Translations under genes and position numbers: made by a program
Shown here: positions 1-10,375 of the stretch, piece after piece
Position numbering within the stretch: the stretch's first letter is position 1
Layout of the letters: every line of letters starts with the position of its first letter
Notes under the pieces: model-generated
The model's input: only the letters and a program-made list of their open reading frames with translations
The model's database searches: none
Told to the model about the DNA's origin: nothing
From: Branchinecta lynchi
Lineage: Eukaryota > Arthropoda > Branchiopoda > Anostraca > Branchinectidae
Direction of reading: 5' to 3'
Assembly: GCA_023053575.1 (NCBI GenBank)
Contig: JAKZAP010000001.1
Coordinates: 28,724,533-28,788,532, forward strand
Length of the DNA: 64,000 bases

Positions 1-525
1 ACTCGCTCATAAGAATAAAATGATCAGACACATCCGTAAGAATTACGTCACATGACCCAACCGGGAAATTTACAAGTTGATTATCAATAATACTTAAGTA
101 GTAATTCCAGTAGAGCATGATTAATCAATAAAAGTTTAAGAGAACATAGCATTTTCAGCTGTGAAAGGAGCTCCCGCCATCTAGTATGCTTACGTACAAA
201 AGCTGCAGTACTTCACAGACTGCGCAAGTTTTTTGTAAATGCTTTTACTAGTTAAAATAAATGCAGCCAAATTAGCACGCCAATTTGCAAATCGTTGTGG
301 TCTAAGCGAACGTACATCAGATCAGACAGTACCAGCATATTTATTGGTAGGCTACCTTCAGTAAGCTATTCATACGAAAATGATTTTGAGGTGCATGGCA
401 CCCACAAACACATATCATGATGATGTCTTGTCCCATTGAACAATGCCATCAACACGAAAGCGTACTCATGAGAGAAGATAGGACACACCACTTAGCAAGT
501 TCAGTTAGATAGACAACTTCCAATT
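1..525. other. CISD2 intron 2 sequence, nothing else recognised
   Basis: The stretch follows the exon-2 donor on the minus strand and runs to the window edge. I searched both strands for a CDGSH-domain exon (CRCW, CDGSH-like motifs) and for further splice-bounded exons and found none. AT-rich unique-looking sequence. Confidence 0.5.
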
Positions 526-531
526 CCTCAC

Positions 532-626
532 CTTCTTATGAAGCAGTTCTGTGGCCTTGTCATAGCTTAAGTAGCTGATCCCCCCAATGACAGTGACAAA
601 CGGTACTAGATAGGCCCAATCTCGAC
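532..626 (-). CDS. CISD2: CISD2 exon 2 (transmembrane segment)
   Basis: The exon has 95 nt: two bases completing Cys33, then 31 codons. Only this frame is open; the other two contain stops. The hydrophobic run YLVPFVTVIGGISYLSY forms the single membrane helix, followed by a charged DKATELLHKK stretch facing the cytosolic side in the family topology. It is flanked by TTTCAG and GTGAGG. Confidence 0.82.
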
Positions 627-2210
627 CTGAAATAAAATGAACCAGTGCTTAGAGAACAAATTGGCTAGACTGTTTCCACAATTCCAAGTTAGCCTCCAGC
701 CCTTGACGTTAATCCAAAGTCTTAAAGCTGAGCTTGACTGTATAGCTAGGAATGAAGCATAATATCTGGAACTGCAGCCTTACCATGAAGCTTGTGGTAA
801 GCCCAGCTCATTTCTGGCGGGAAATTCAAATAAATAAAGCCTTAATTTCTCTTTGTTAAGATTTTATCTGAATTTTTTATTTTAAGCGATTCGAAATAAC
901 CGCCCTAAAAATAGTCAAAACAGATTTTCTGTGAGTTTCAACTTGTGACTCGACTATGTGCACACAATCGCGTTTCTACAACAAACTCACAGGAGTGCGA
1001 GGCTTACAACTGTGTCGCGGAAATATGCCTACAGTAAGAGAGATTATTTTAAGCAAAGCTGCTGGTGATGAAATTTATCCACCTTGACACCTCACAACAG
1101 TCATATACAAATCCTCAATTTTTGGGCATGGTGCCCCTGGAGCATGGGCATGGTACCCCTGTGAAATTTGGTTTAACTGAGACTGGTTACATACCTAACT
1201 AGGGTCTTCTTCATGTCCCAGATCAAAAGATACCTGATTTTACTGTCTATCCAACCTCCTTTTCCAATTTACAAAACGTTAGAGCACTTCCAAGATATAT
1301 ACAGTTTTTTGGAGGCCACTTCTCTTCTAGTGGGTTTATACTATCCTTTTTCAGAAAATTGCTGCTAGGTAGCATCAAGAGGCAAGCTTTTCAATCTGTT
1401 CACTGGAGCAAATATTTGCTTTAGATTGTTTGCCTTTTATTGTATTTATTTTGAGTGATTTTTTTTTACTTTTTTTACTCTGACTTTTGACTTTTTGACA
1501 ACATGGAAAAGGACTGAGTAACCTAGTGGCAACTACATGGAAAAGGATACAGTAAACCCACTGGGAAAGAAGTGGCTTCATGATACTGTGCCCAGAACCT
1601 TTTAACATGTTACAGAGACGCCATGGAAGGGCTACCTCTCTGTTTTCATATTCAAGCATTGAATGACCATCTCTGACAGTTATCAGACATTCACCAATGG
1701 TAAAACACAATTGTAAAATATTTCTTCGATATGCTTTTAGTCAAGAACAGATGAAATCCAGTCGTCCGAATAGGTTTATGTTGGAACACTAATAAAATAT
1801 ACTAGGCTAATATGTCAGAGTAAATATTTTAGCACAAGTCATATTTGATGGTGCAAAATGGATGCATCAGCTGAATTTTCTAGGCAAGGGCAGGCAAGGG
1901 TCCTCTTCAGGCTCAAAACCACCCAAGTTGGAGCTGAAAGTTTGAGTCAATGAAAGTTGCCCCGTATGGGTTTTAGTGTTCTCTCTGGTGCCCCATCAGT
2001 ATTAGGCATCATCCAAATAAGGGATATTAGGTCAGTATTAGGTAGGATCAGGTAGGATATGCCAGAGTACAGTATAACAATGTTATGCAATCACCAAAAA
2101 ATGCAATACTCACAGCTCAAACGAAACCATCCTCCAATAGATTTTGGAATAGGGAGGTTTGTCAAATAGTTTGGAAGTGAAACTCGAAAAACATTGGACA
2201 GGTGTTCCAT
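532..2210 (-). CDS. CISD2: CISD2 homologue, first two coding exons (5' part of gene)
   Basis: CISD2 is a membrane-anchored 2Fe-2S protein of the ER and outer mitochondrial membrane, involved in calcium and redox balance (family knowledge). Two exons are visible on the minus strand: 2210-2114 (start ATG at 2210-2208, 32 codons plus one base) and 626-532 (two bases plus 31 codons). They are bounded by GTGAGT at 2113-2108, an AG acceptor at 628-627 and GTGAGG at 531-526, and the phases fit, joining as TGT (Cys33). The N-terminus contains SLPNYLTNLPIPKSIGGWF, a hallmark of insect Cisd2, and the second exon begins RDWAYLVPF and carries one transmembrane helix at about residues 38-54. The 64 residues stop before the CDGSH domain (CxCx2Sx3PxCDGxH), which I could not find at positions 1-525, so it lies outside the window. 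The gene diverges from WDFY3. Confidence 0.82.
627..2113 (-). other. CISD2 intron 1 with short repeat fragments
   Basis: The intron is 1,487 nt. Positions 1101-1195 resemble one arm of the inverted-repeat element at 40046-40243 (ATACAAATCC, then TTTTTGGGCATGGTGCCCC). Positions 1865-1925 carry the GGCAAGGGTCCTCTTCAGGCT core of the foldback family described at 9463-9940. The rest is not recognised. Confidence 0.55.
2114..2210 (-). CDS. CISD2: CISD2 exon 1
   Basis: This exon encodes residues 1-32 and the first base of codon 33. The start is the only in-frame ATG that begins the conserved N-terminal block (MEHLSNVF, then SLPNYL, then SIGGWFRLS). The donor is GTGAGT. Confidence 0.82.
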
Positions 2211-2600
2211 TTTCCTTTAAGTGACTTCTAAACTCACTTGGTCAGAATCAGAATTTAAAAAAAGTTCTGCTTTTGGTATTTTAATTGAGAGTTATTAGTG
2301 TCAACAGAAATTTCTGAAAGACGTCACCGTCTGATTTTACTGTACTTGGTAACATCATTCGAAGGACCAACGGAAACGCTGGCTTTTCTCTGGCGTTGCT
2401 CCTTGCTCACAGCTCACTGAACTTGCTTACCTTTTTGTAAGAAAGTCAGGTTAAAAGGTCGAAATAAGGTCCTTTGAGATCAAGTCTCAAAGAAACTGAT
2501 AAGAGCTGCGTTCTTTGTCACGGGAGTTATCACCGGTGGTCTCTGGTTTTAAGGTAGGGCTTGTAGAAAGAATCCACTATGCCTAGTGTTGGCCTATTAG
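2211..2600. promoter_or_regulatory. Upstream region of CISD2, possible promoter
   Basis: This is the sequence immediately 5' of the CISD2 start codon and, by position, between two divergent genes. A GTGACGTC site on the minus strand (2327-2320) is one base from a CRE/ATF consensus. Positions 2500-2560 (AGCTGCGTTCTTTGTC and CACCGGTGGTCTC) recur in inverted form at 60975-61045, so part of this region is repeat. Promoter function is inferred from position only. Confidence 0.3.
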
Positions 2601-3845
2601 CCTACAGTAGGGGTATCACAACTAAGGGGGGGGGGGGGGACATTTGGTAAAATTTTTGCAGGTCAAAATTAGGTCATTAATCAGATTCATTTGGTTCTGA
2701 TTTGTGACATAATTCGACAATTCATCCAACTTTTCGGTCCGCATTCTGTATGTCCCTCCGTAAATTCAGTGATTTAACATAGGCTATTTATTTGGTCACA
2801 TACTTTTCTCAAGTCCGTGTCTGTTCTACCGCATTCGGTCAGTCAATCTCATAATTCGGTTGTTAGTCAGATTCATTTGGTTCTGATTTGTGACCGAATT
2901 CGGCAATTCATCCAACTTTTGTTCAGTCCGCATCCATTCCAAAATTTGGTCGTTATACCGCTCCCGATCTGCTCCATATTTGTGTAGTTAATTTTTGGGT
3001 AGAACGAATTCATTATTTGGTTCACCCCAGTTACTGTGCTTGGTAATTTAAGTGACATTTATTTAGCTCTTGTTCTTTTCCATTTAACAATAGCTTCAAC
3101 TGGTTTCCATTCCTTACTTAACTTATACTTCTAATGATTGCAGAACTTCAGGGAAAAGCTCATCTCCTGACGTGAAAACTAGCCTATTTTTGTTGCTGTA
3201 AATTCAAAATAAATGTACTTTACATCTACTTTACCCTGGATGGACGCTTTTTCCGCCAGGCAGCTCTGTGGTTTAAAAGGTAGCCTTGGGATCGCAAAAA
3301 GGCACTTTGATCATGAGTGTTTCCAAAAAATTTCGCCTGCTGCAGATTTAGCAGTCTTCACTATTTAGAAGAAGGGTACGTCATTTAGTTGCCGTTTGAG
3401 GCTTGGAATTTTGGGGTGCTTGAACCACGTTAAAAGCTAGAATTTGCCAGAAAAAAGGCGTATTCAAAAAATGTTGCCGGCGCTGCTTTGATTTTTCCTG
3501 GGTACAGCTGTTCACGACGTTGTCGCTTGGCAGCAATTGCCCTTTTTTGTCGGCACATTTTCAAGTCCTGTTGGCAAAACTGGACATCCCCAAAGGTAAA
3601 AGGCTAGTGACGGCGTATCCTTGACAAAAAAAAGAAAGAAGTGGAAGAGAGGGAAAACACGCCAAATTTTCTCTTTAGTCTTGATTTTGTACATACTACA
3701 CAACTTTTTACATTATAGCTTGGTAAAGGCAACTCGCTGTGTTTTAGAAAAGTTATAAATTCGGTCAATATCAGGTACCGATTCGGTCAACTTTTACCAG
3801 GTTCGCCCCCCTCCCCCCAATGAAGAAAGGCTCGGGACACCCCTG
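2600..3845 (+). repeat. AT-rich CCGAATTCGG repeat family (family F), copy 1
   Basis: This copy starts near a 14-base poly-G tract (about 2626-2639) and ends at CGGGACACCCCTG near 3845. Inside are degenerate motifs of the form ATTCGGTCA and GAATTCGGTAATTCA at spacings of about 60-120 bp (2640-3060), followed by a less repetitive part (3060-3740). The same succession appears in inverted orientation at 29100-30712. There is no convincing coding capacity; short open frames here are by-products of the repeat. Confidence 0.7.
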
Positions 3846-5320
3846 CCCCCCCCCCCCCCCCCCAATGCGATTTTTGTCAAAACAGTTGATTTTTTTCATG
3901 AAAATGGTCTTTTTTTTAAATGAACATACTCAAGTGCCATATAGCGATCATAATCTATATTGGTCTGTCTGTCTGTCTGTCAGTCATTCTGTGGTTCTAT
4001 TGGTCTGTCCAGGTTTTGCTAGTTTGGGCACTTCCACACAAGCTAGGACGATGAAACTTCGCAGGCATATCAGGGACCCGACCAGATCAGCTTACAAATA
4101 ATAACTTCCCCAATCTCACTTTCCCCGGATCCGGGAGTCCGGAAACTATGAAGCAAAAGGGGAGCAAACATAGCAAAAAGAGTGCTGCCCAAATGCTGGA
4201 TCAATCCATGGACCTCTGTATCGCGAATCATGTGCTCTACCACGGGGCCAAGACTTGATGCATGTAAAAACGAGTGTGGGAATAGATAGCCTGCGGTTTA
4301 AAGATTAAAGTAAGACCAAATCTCGTGAAACGCTTCCACATAAGCTAGGACAATGAAACTTGGCAGGAATATCAGGGAACCGACCAGATTAACTTGGAAA
4401 TAATCACTTTCCAGATCCGATCATTGTGGGGGGAGTGGAGGGATGGGAAATCCGGAAACTGTTAACATGCATAACTTTGGAAAGGGTAATCGGACATGCA
4501 TGAAACTTGACATGTGTCAAGGACAAGTGTTTAGGATATTCAGTTTCAAATCCTGACCAAATTCGATACCTGTGGAGGGGGGGGGGGGGGGGTACGCTTC
4601 CACATCAGCTAGGACAATAAAACTTGGAAGGCATATGAGTGAACCGACCAGGTTAACTTGGGAATAATCCCATATTAGGTACTTTCCTAGGTCGACTTGG
4701 AAATAGTTCCTTCCCAGATACGGTGATGTTGGGGGAGTGGAGGGATGGGAAATCCAGCATCTAGTGACATGCATAACTTTAAAACGGGTGATCGGACGTG
4801 AATGAAATTTGAGAAGTGTCAGGAACAATTGCCCCAGAATGATCAATTTCAAGTTCGGAACGAATTCAGTAACTGGGGGAGGGGGGGGGGGGCAAGAAAT
4901 CTCGTGAAACGCAGAGTCGAGAGATCGTGATGAATGAATCTTGTCAGGCATGTTAGGGACTCTGTCAGATTGGCTTAAAAATAGTCCCGTTCTGATCGTC
5001 GTTGTGGGAGAAACTGTTATCAGTGAGTGGAACTGGAAAACCATTTCAGATTTAGTAGATGAAGTCGATTTTCTCATGAAATGAATATCGGGAGAGAGAT
5101 ACCGCCTTGACAACTGCAAACCGTATCAGACAAACATGCTAACTGTTCTTACAAGTGCCATATGAGCTTTCAGCTCTTGTTTTCAAAAATTCCATTTTTG
5201 TTGTTGAAAACAGTATTTTTTCTGCAGAAAAAGTCGGTAAAAATTTCCAGCCAGTCGGTAAAAACCTAGTCCCCCCCCCCCCAAAACATTTTGGCTAGTA
5301 ACGCCTCTAGCTTACAATAG
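3846..5320 (+). repeat. AAGTGCCATAT-ended repeat (family E), copy 1, inside a poly-C/poly-G-flanked element
   Basis: The core runs from AAGTGCCATATAGCGATC (3933) with a (GTCT)n tract to AAGTGCCATATGAGCT (about 5152). Internal units repeat the phrase GATGAAACTTGGCAGG and end in G runs of 12-16 bases (for example 4577-4592 and 4878-4892). The outer flanks at 3846-3930 and 5175-5320 are complementary in style (CAGTCGATTTTT; GTCGGTAAAA; C runs; GCTAGTAACGCCTCT) and look like the arms of a host element that carries the core. Confidence 0.7.
4188..4255 (-). repeat. tRNA-like remnant
   Basis: On the minus strand GTGGTAGAGCACATGATTCG resembles a tRNA box A and D arm, followed by AGAGGTCCATGG and a degenerate box B (GGATTGATCC). 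The box B is damaged and an acceptor stem is not evident, so this is probably a tRNA-derived SINE remnant inside family E and not a working tRNA. Confidence 0.3.
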
Positions 5321-5518
5321 CGCCGGTTAGTATTAGTACATGCTAAATGTCACTTCTGATTTCTTTTCCAGTATGAATGTATGATCTGTTGGTTGGTTGG
5401 GCTGCTGGGGTCTAAACTAAGTTGTATCCTGTTTTCAGATTAGTTTTCACCTGAGCAGGAGTTCTCTAAAAAAAAGTCATGTGCCCAACTGGAAAGGAGG
5501 AGAAAAAAGGGAAGACAT

Positions 5519-6155
5519 TTAATGGTTTAAAAAACTTGTCATCCTAATGAAATATTTTCCAGAATTTTCAGAATTAGTTGTATGGAGTTTAAGTCATATC
5601 AGCATACAGTAGTAACTAACCACTGCATGCTACTATAGAAAGACAGGAAGCTATTGGATACAACTGCCTAATATTGGCCCAGTCTGACAGTTATCCTGAG
5701 CTAGACTTAGAGCAGGCAAATCTCCTACTTAGCAAACAAAAAACCTTCTACTCTACTCAAGGCAGAAAACCGGAAGTTCAAGAACAAAACCATTTTGGTC
5801 AGGCCTAGACTACCCTATAAGTTCATTAAAGCTGTTTGGTGTGCATGCTATGACTTTAGATCTTATTAGCCAAAACTTTTCTACCAGGTCCAGATCAAAA
5901 ATGTTCAACCTACAGTAGTTTTTGATAGTTGTACAAACAAGCTGAACCGAATGTATTGATAAGTAATAGTACGGAATACTATCATCTAATCTGCCTCAGA
6001 CGGGGCCAATATTAGGCAGTGGTATCCAGTAGCATCCTGTCTTGATATAGTAGCGTGCAGTGGTTAGTTACTACTGTATGCTGATAAGACTTAAACTCCA
6101 TACAACTAATTCTGGAAAATTGTTCATTAGGATGACAAGTTTTTTAAACCATTAC
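5519..6155. repeat. Foldback element with ~160-bp inverted arms
   Basis: The left arm, about 5521-5692, reads AATGGTTTAAAAAACTTGTC onwards. The right arm, about 6153-5997 on the other strand, is a close inverted copy that includes GTATGGAGTTTAAGTC and ACAGTAGTAACTAACCACTG. A spacer of about 300 bp separates them. A partial relative lies at 62165-62290. Confidence 0.75.
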
Positions 6156-7250
6156 CTTAAATTACCTTAAATCGCACTTCCAGCGAGATAAGGTGGTATT
6201 AACCTCCTGTAGAGTCTCTCGCTCGTTGGCGGCTTGATTGTCAAATCGTTGTTGTAACATCGGCTCACTGGCACTCTAGTGTAGCCGGCATTGATTGGTT
6301 GGTAGATGTTGTTGTCACATCGGCTCACTGGAATCCCAGTGCAGCCGACATTCAGCATTTCGCCAGTCCTCGTCCACGCCTTTTTTGAAGCCATCCAGGG
6401 TAGCAGCGTTGATAGTTTTTTCGGAAAGGCTATTCCAGAGGGGAACACTCCGTACAGAGAAAAAACTGTGCCGCTCGCGTCGTTTACAGCTGGTCAGTTG
6501 GAGCTTCTTGGAATGGCCTCTCGTCGACTTTGATTGGGAGCTCTCGAATAACCCAGGAATAATGTCGGAGTCTAACAGTTTTTTTTACCATCAGGACGTC
6601 GCCGCGTTTACGTCGATACGACAGGCTGGGAAGCTTCAGTACCCTCAACCGTTCGTGGTATTCTAGGGCTTTTAATTTTGGGGACATCTTAGTGGCTCTT
6701 CTTTGCACTCCCTCTATGACTTTGGCATCCATTTTGTGGTGGGGTGATGCAACAATCATGCCGTACTCAAGGTGGGGTCTCACAAGCGCATTATAAAGCT
6801 TCTTAATGATCACAGGCTTCCTAGAGGTGATAGTCCTTTTGACAAGCCCGAGTGCTCTGTTTTTAGCAACTTGGTGGCGAGTGTGGGGATGAAATTTAAA
6901 CTGGTTGTCAATTGGGACACCCAGGTCTTTTCTTCCTCCACACTTTCTAGGTCAATGTGGTTTTGGATCCATTCGACATGGTGTACGTATGTTGAGGGTT
7001 CTTAGGTCCAAGGTGAAGTACTTTACAATTCGCAGCATTAAACTCCAAAAGCCACAGAGAGGACCAGTTGGAAAGAGCATCAAGGTCAGCTTGCACTTCA
7101 GATGTTTGTTTGTTGTTGGCAACAGGACCGAAGAGTTTTGAGTCGTCAGCAAAGAGTGTTAGGGTGTTTTGTACAACAGAGGGACAATCATTTATATAGA
7201 TGCTGAATAACGTTGGCCCAAGCTTGGTGCCTTGAGGAACGCCACTCTAT
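6155..7250 (-). mobile_element. 5'-truncated non-LTR retrotransposon, RT C-terminal half (CR1/L2-like)
   Basis: Translated on the minus strand from 7245, the frame gives GVPQGTKLGPTLFSIYINDC, then LTLFADDSKLFG (the catalytic FADD box), LDALSNWSSLW and, after frame damage, NALVRPHLEYGMIVASP and VQRRATKM. These are canonical reverse-transcriptase motifs 4-6 and the thumb of CR1/L2-type LINEs. The 3' end has a short (ATTACCTTAA)n tail near 6151-6172. The 5' part, including the endonuclease, is missing and the reading frame is broken, so the copy is dead. Confidence 0.85.
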
Positions 7251-8500
7251 ACTGGGCTTGGGTCGGAGAAGGATTGTGAGCCATGATTATTGTAAATCAT
7301 CACCCTCTGTGTACGTCTTCCCTTTACTCTCCTCCTTTCCAGTTGGGCACCTGACTTTTTAGGATCCCAAAACGTAAGTGGAAGGATACGTATGACATCG
7401 CAGAAGTCGTCCGTCCGTCCGTCTGTAAGCACGATAACTCTCGAAGGGAATGAGATATTTTGATGAAACTTGGTGTGAGGATTGTTAAGGTCAGGGGTAA
7501 GGTCGAGTTCGTAGATGGGCTTTGTAGTCCTATATTTGGGGGTGGGGGAGGGGGTTCAAATTAAGGGACAAAGAAAATATTTTTAAACAGCTAATGTGAT
7601 AGTCGATTATGGGGTAAGAAGACATGCTGAGCACGGTGGTGAAAATCATTTTCTCGCCGGACAAGTAGTTTGTCCGGAATCCGGCAAAGACCGGAAAGTT
7701 TGTTAAAAGTAAAAATTTCATTTGGAGTTGATTAAATGTTTTTCTAGGGGTAAGAAGACATGCTGAGCACGATGTGAAAACCATTTTCTCGCTGTGCGAG
7801 TAGTTCGTCCGGAATCCGGCAAAACCCGGAAAGTTGGTTAAAAGTAAAAGTTTCATTTGAAGTTGATTAAATGCTTGATTTAGGAGTAAGAAGACATGCT
7901 GAGCATGATGGTGAAAATCATTTTCTCGCCGGACAAGCAGTTCGTCCGGAATCCGGCCAAAACCGGAAAGTTGGTTTGAAGTAACAGTTTCATTTGAAGT
8001 TGATTAAATGTTTGATTTATGGGTAAGAAGACATGCTGAACCCGATGGTGAAAACCATTTTCTCGCCGGACAACTAGTTCGCCTGTAATCCGGCAAAAAG
8101 GGGAAAATATGTTAAAAGCAAAATCTTTATCTGAAGTTGATTAGATGATAGATTTAGGGGTTAGAAGAGACGCTGAGTCTGTATATGATGATCACTTTTG
8201 TACCCGCATTTTTTTTTAAGTCAAAGTTTTATTTAAAGTTGATTAGATGTTCTTTATAGGGATGAGGAGGTACGCCGGTTTCGTTTCTGAATTTTCTTTT
8301 TCTGCTGGACTAGTAGTTCGCTCGGAATTCAGGCGAAACCGCAAATTTGGCAGTAGTAAAGCAGAAGTTTCGGTCAGTATCGTCAAAATAGATATGGCTT
8401 ATAAAGGTATAGATAGGTAGGTAGATAGAATATCTGAACTCGGTTTTCTCTGATGATTAGCCTGGCAAAGATTTTGGGATCCCATCGACACCTTTGGTCT
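7251..8500. repeat. 136-bp tandem repeat array (family S)
   Basis: The phrase TAAGAAGACATGCTGAGCA starts at 7615, 7751, 7887 and 8024, with a decayed copy at 8161, giving a period of 136-137 bp. Each unit also has TTTCTCGCCGGACAA, TCCGGAATCCGGCAAA and TTGATTAAATG. The left flank (7330-7500) contains CGTCCGTCCGTC and ACGATAACTCTCGAAGG, which recur inverted at 14300-14400. Confidence 0.8.
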
Positions 8501-8734
8501 TGTTTTTAGAGAACTCCAGCTCAGGCTAAACTAATCTGAAAACTTGGGTAATCAGACAAGACAGTAGCCTATTTAAAAAGTTTTTTTTTTGCATGTACCA
8601 GTTTTGCAGCTCCTAGACAGTAATTGGTTACTTAGTTGATAGTGACAAACGTATATGTCAGCTGGATTTATTGATTAAAATTCACTTCCCAGCTTGAGCC
8701 CGAAGAGGACCCTTGGGGCTGAAATATTGTTTTA

Positions 8735-9470
8735 ATAATAATAATAATAATAATTGTATTCAAAGCCAAAGGCCATCTACAAAAAATACATATAAAACAA
8801 CAAAACAAAATGACATTACATGAACTAAACTTTGCCATCACTCTCTCGAAATTTCACCACACCACCAATAAATCTGCAGATGACGCTTGGCGTTGTGCTC
8901 TTTAAGATGTCAGGAAGTAGCATAACCTCACTCCCAATAATTCCCTTCTTAACCCAGAAAGCTCTGTCTGATCTATCCGTTTTTCACTATCAACTATGAT
9001 TTGTTTTAGCCTTGGCTAAAGGAAAATTTATGGTTAATCAGCACCCTGTCGAACCTCCCCCTTCTCCCCCTTCCACCCTTTAATCTGTAGGAGAAAATCT
9101 TGAAAAAATGTTAAAATAAAGGGTGCATAAAAATAATTATTTTCAGGTTTACCCCAGAATTAGGAGAGCTTACGGAATATCATGCATGGCTTATAGATAT
9201 AGCGATTTCTAAACTGTTTGTTATCTTCCCTCTTGTTTTGTTCGTTCCTTCCTGCATGATTCATGTACGTCACTGTGTGTGAAGGTTTTTCCTGGGGAGG
9301 AGAATGACATAATGTTTCGCTTTAAGTCATGAGAAATATTATCTGGTTCTTTTAAAAACTGAACTGCCAGATACCTAGAGAAAGATCAGTTGTACTCTAT
9401 AGGAGAAACTACTTCTCAAATTGAAGTGTATAAATGAAGTTCGAAGAATGGAATAAAGTAAATAAATATT
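8735..9470 (-). mobile_element. Probable non-LTR 3' end with (AAT)n tail, plus unassigned sequence
   Basis: An (AATAAT)n microsatellite at 8734-8755 adjoins sequence that on the minus strand reads as a retrotransposon 3' terminus (RSDRAFWVKKGIIGSEVMLL; stop follows). Positions 9060-9470 are not recognised. Positions 8690-8730 hold the GAGGACCCTTGGGGC core of the foldback family P. Confidence 0.4.
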
Positions 9471-9940
9471 CTTTGAGTCCAAGCTGACTTTGAAACATTT
9501 ATTCAAACAACGTTTACAACGGATGCGTCATACCTCTGTCAATCCTCTGGTTCAACTTCGGGGAAGGAAACAAACCTGTAATCAGGTTTGTTTCCTTCCC
9601 CGAAGTTGAACCAGAGGATTGAAAGCCTGACGAGGACCCTTGCCAAGAAGGGACGAAATATCGCTATGATTATTCAGCTATGATTCTTCATCAGCGATAT
9701 TTCGGCCCTTCTTGGCAAGGGTCCTCGTCAGGCTGTCAATCCTCTCGTTCAACTTCGATTACAGGTTTGTTTCCTTCCCCCGAAGATTGTTTCCTTCCCC
9801 GAAGATTACAGATTTGTTTCCTTCCCCGAAGTTGAACCAGAGGATTGACAGCCTGACCATGACCCTGGCCAAGAAAGGCCGAAATATTGCTGATGAAGAA
9901 TCATAGCTGACGTATCCGTTGTATACATTGTTTGAATAGG
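9463..9940. repeat. Foldback element family P, copy 1
   Basis: The ends are CAAGCTGACTTTGAAACATT and the inverted CATAGCTGACGTATCCGTTG. Inside are several inverted copies of TTTCGGCCCTTCTTGGCAAG with GGTCCTCGTCAGGCTGTCAA and of TTCGGGGAAGGAAACAAACC. Copies of the family occur at 13583-13880, 48245-48757 (one nested in another), and in variant form at 27100-27545 and 41665-41830. No coding capacity. Confidence 0.8.
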
Positions 9941-9945
9941 AATAA

Positions 9946-10375
9946 AGTAAACAAAGTATGATACATAGTTTATGGAAGTTTTGAAAGATCATGGATGCTT
10001 ACCGTCAAAATGCTCTGGGCATTCAGTAATCTGGTAAAACTTTTTTTTTTTTTTTACATTTTTCTAGTAATCCCGTAATCAGCCAGCTTTTGAGTAGCTC
10101 TTATGGGATGGACATGTGCCAAAAACATCTTCCTAATGATTGCCGTCGCTAATAAACCAAAGTCTCCTACATAGTGGATTTTCTCTCAACTGGGTATGAG
10201 ATTCCTATAGCCAGGAGAATTCTCCAAAAGTGTGATGCCCTTTGTGTTTCCTCCCTAGGTGACTCAGCATCTAATTTGTTGCTAGGATTCAACCTAATCG
10301 GGAGTAGAAAAGTGAGAAAATTCAAGTTAGCTCATCTTTCTTGTAAAAGATATCACTTTGTGGTCTGAGATCAGG
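9946..10375. other. Unassigned sequence
   Basis: No exon, RNA gene or repeat family recognised on either strand. A 15-base T run lies near 10040. The open frame at 10174-10368 has no recognisable similarity or splice context. Confidence 0.4.

Larger units (their letters stand above)
5431..8543. mobile_element. Composite repeat block bounded by a ~40-bp inverted repeat
   Basis: GTTTTCAGATTAGT plus GGAGTTCTCTAAAA at 5431-5471 recurs inverted at 8503-8543 (TTTTAGAGAACTCC, then ACTAATCTGAAAAC). Between these ends lie a foldback element (5519-6155), a truncated non-LTR retrotransposon (6155-7250) and a 136-bp tandem array (about 7600-8170). It may be one large element that took insertions, or chance placement of two solo termini. 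Confidence 0.45.

Noticed and set aside
784..811. A mini first exon on the minus strand, MSWAYHKLHG, with GTAAGG donor in the right phase to join the CISD2 exon 626-532
   Set aside because: The exon at 2210-2114 fits the same junction and matches the conserved CISD2 N-terminus far better. The mini-exon is probably chance, though an alternative first exon cannot be excluded.
4517..5119. 200-codon open frame on the minus strand
   Set aside because: It runs through family E units and G runs; the same repeated units elsewhere have stops. No known domain.
7600..8170. CRISPR array
   Set aside because: The units are 136 bp and similar throughout, with no unique spacers, and the genome is eukaryotic.
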